From a bacterium (GTDB lineage Bacteria > Zixibacteria > MSB-5A5 > GN15 > FEB-12): a stretch of DNA of 6,645 nt. Shown here one piece after another: positions 6,644 through 6,645 of the stretch. The notes under the pieces are model-generated. The model saw only the letters and a list, made by a program, of their open reading frames with translations, made no database searches and had not been told where the DNA came from. The DNA is taken from positions 1-6,645 of the forward strand of contig JAUXBJ010000110.1 of the NCBI GenBank assembly GCA_030619425.1, read 5' to 3'. Numbering within the stretch: position 1 is the stretch's first letter; each line of letters begins with the position of its first letter. The translations under genes and the position numbers were made by a program.

Positions 6644-6645
6644 AC

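Overview
The window holds two large convergent genes for exported, modular proteins. The organism is probably an uncultured bacterium of the FCB superphylum or a neighbouring candidate phylum (Zixibacteria, Marinimicrobia or KSB1-like). The clues are a C-terminal tail with the NPFNPTT motif and a closing KMVLMK (FlgD-Ig / type IX-like sorting domain), a PGS-PN-N type beta domain, and a Ycf48-type propeller lipoprotein. The phylum is an inference and is not proven by the sequence.

Bases 2-4666 (+) are the 3' part of a giant subtilisin-family (S8) serine protease. The reading frame is open to the left edge. The catalytic Asp motif (GILDG, Asp codon 65-67) lies upstream of the first possible start in the window, a TTG at 80, so the real start is outside the window. 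The 1,554 visible residues run in this order: S8 catalytic domain with a beta-rich insertion, two LGFP-like repeats, an Ig-like domain, a squalene-cyclase/prenyltransferase-like alpha/alpha-toroid, two further beta domains, a PGS-PN-N domain, and the C-terminal sorting/Ig tail.

Bases 4667-4795 are a short convergent intergenic spacer. It contains a perfect 13-bp GC-rich hairpin (4690-4721) that could end transcription from both sides.

Bases 4796-6643 (-) encode a Ycf48/HCF136-like beta-propeller with 14 repeats, which fits two seven-bladed propellers. An open ORF of 579 codons starts at a GTG at 6535. However, the same frame upstream, after an in-frame TAG at 6569-6571, encodes a lipoprotein lipobox (LVA-Cys, Cys codon 6626-6628) and a Gly/Ser linker. 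The intact gene was therefore almost certainly a lipoprotein starting to the right of the window. It is now interrupted by one amber codon through a nonsense mutation, a sequence error or, less likely, readthrough.

Both products would work outside the cytoplasm: one a secreted or surface-anchored protease, the other a membrane-anchored propeller scaffold. Convergent transcription gives no evidence of an operon or a shared pathway. I see no RNA genes, mobile elements or CRISPR array.
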